From NCBI GenBank assembly GCA_947630235.1, contig CANRGN010000011.1:1-49039 (forward strand): a DNA stretch of 49,039 bases, in the 5' to 3' direction. This DNA is from an uncultured Clostridia bacterium (GTDB lineage: Bacteria; Bacillota; Clostridia; TANB77; CAG-508). This document shows positions 48,256-49,039 of the stretch, piece after piece (the stretch's first letter is position 1; the number at the start of each line of letters is the position of its first letter). The translations under genes were made by a program, and so were the position numbers. The notes below the pieces were generated by a model. That model saw nothing but the letters and a program-made list of their open reading frames with translations. It searched no databases and was not told the origin of the DNA.

Positions 48256-48268
48256 ATTTAATTTATCA

Positions 48269-48299
48269 GTCTGACATAAAAAATGTTCACTATTGTTCT
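48269..48299 (+). repeat. 33-nt intergenic motif, copy 2
   Basis: AGTCTGACATAA then AAAATGTTCACTATTGTTCT, matching 40780-40812. The interval 48213-48533 contains the terminator, this motif and a promoter; 48300-48470 shows nothing else. Confidence 0.6.
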
Positions 48300-48471
48300 A
48301 TTAAATTTAAAAATTAGTTATTATCTTTTTATATATGCTATTAATATGTAATATAATTATTATATATTTGTAATTGAATTCAAAATCTTACTATGATAGA
48401 ATCATTATAATAAATTTTACTAATGAAAAAAATGTAGCAAATTTAATAAAATTGTGTTAAAAATAAAACTA

Positions 48472-48500
48472 TTGTATTTTTGTTAAAAATGTGCTATATT
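48472..48500 (+). promoter_or_regulatory. Promoter of the UPF0173 gene
   Basis: TTGTAT (48472-48477), a 17-bp spacer, TATATT (48495-48500) preceded by TGC. Confidence 0.6.
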
Positions 48501-48533
48501 ATTAGAAATACTTAAAAAATGGAGGATAATGAA

Positions 48534-49039
48534 ATGTTAAGTGGTATAGAAGTCTTATGCCATAGTAGCATAAGATTTACAAAAGAAAAAACAATATATT
48601 TTGATCCATTTAAAATTAGTAAAGATTATAATGATGCTGATATTATTTTTTGCACTCATTCACATTATGATCATTTTTCTGAAGAAGATATAAATAAAGT
48701 AAGAAAAGAAGATACTATATTAGTAATTACTGAAGATTGTTTAGATAAGGCTAAAAAAGTCGGATTTGATGTAGAAAATATTATATTGGTATCTCCGAAT
48801 AATAAATATAAAGTTTTGGGAATTTCATTTGAAACTGTTCCAGCATATAATTTAGAAAAAGATTATCATAAACAAGAATATAATTGGGTAGGGTATATTT
48901 TAGAAATCAATGATATAACTTATTATATTGCAGGTGATACAGATTTTATATCAGAAATAAAATCAGTTAATTGTGATGTTGCTTTTCTTCCAATAGGTGG
49001 TACATATACTATGACAGCTGTAGAAGCGGCGAAACTTGC
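48534..49039 (+). CDS. UPF0173 metal-dependent hydrolase, MBL fold (3' partial)
   Basis: 168 codons are visible before the window ends. SD ATGGAGG, ATG at 48534 (an earlier ATG at 48529 is out of frame). Metallo-beta-lactamase fold: GIEVLCHSSIRF, FDPFKI, then the zinc motif THSHYDHF, further YIAGDTDFI and FLPIGGTYTM. Similar to the UPF0173/UlaG-like group; probably a cytoplasmic hydrolase of unknown substrate. Confidence 0.9.
   Translation, partial: MLSGIEVLCHSSIRFTKEKTIYFDPFKISKDYNDADIIFCTHSHYDHFSEEDINKVRKEDTILVITEDCLDKAKKVGFDVENIILVSPNNKYKVLGISFETVPAYNLEKDYHKQEYNWVGYILEINDITYYIAGDTDFISEIKSVNCDVAFLPIGGTYTMTAVEAAKL

Overview
The window is very AT-rich DNA from a spore-forming Bacillota, most likely an uncultured gut Clostridia. 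The evidence is a complete spoIIIAA-AH operon, AGA-dominated arginine codons, strong AGGAGG ribosome binding sites, frequent TTG/GTG starts, and clostridial surface proteins (Cna-B, GLUG, MucBP, BspA-type LRR). No rRNA, tRNA, CRISPR array, transposase or integrase was seen. The taxonomic placement is inference.

Layout. 1-2.2 kb: P-loop kinase (partial), LMW tyrosine phosphatase, self-inhibited Fic protein, TspO. 2.2-9.1 kb: an accessory island of single genes, each with its own promoter or SD, punctuated by a small palindrome (TAGCCAAAG...CTTTTGGCTA, 5 copies). It holds two G+C-richer foreign genes, an ABC-F ribosome-protection gene with a leader peptide and attenuator, a GNAT-DUF402 fusion, an SGNH hydrolase, and two orphan duplicated gene tails. 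9.1-9.3 kb: a 213-bp near-perfect inverted repeat. 9.5-14.5 kb: TetR, a MecA-like class B PBP, mutL, rlmH. 14.6-19.4 kb: the spoIIIA operon (engulfment-stage mother-cell/forespore channel). 19.4-21.3 kb: PiT transporter and BI-1 protein. 21.6-37.4 kb: one giant wall-anchored surface protein of about 5,159 residues, behind a 5' leader carrying an (AC)15 tract. 37.6-43.9 kb: envelope proteins. 44-48.2 kb: trmB and a GldA/GldF/GldG-type ABC exporter. 48.5 kb to the end: UPF0173 metallo-hydrolase (partial).

Main discovery. Four genes here (spoIIIAA, the giant surface protein twice, a membrane protein at 39.8 kb, and the ABC permease at 46 kb) are broken by a single extra base. In all five breaks the break point is an in-frame CGG codon, and skipping its C (+1) restores the frame with a Gly codon (GGA or GGT). 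A by-eye scan of every CGG on the + strand found no in-frame CGG in any resident gene except at these breaks. A sixth candidate sits at the start of spoIIIAE: a TTG start with a perfect SD enters the signal peptide only after a +1 shift at CGG. The parsimonious reading is that CGG is not read as Arg in this organism but triggers, or is suppressed by, efficient +1 frameshifting or quadruplet CGGN decoding. The only CGG read without a compensating shift is in a foreign-looking gene at 7.7-8.3 kb. Sequencing error cannot be excluded without reads, but it would have to hit the same trinucleotide every time.

How genes work together: the first genes of the window form a small operon (kinase, phosphatase, Fic). 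The spoIIIA genes overlap or nearly touch and encode one machine. The PBP, VanW protein, phosphodiester glycosidase, LRR and giant adhesin all act at the cell envelope. The three-gene Gld-type exporter is translationally coupled.
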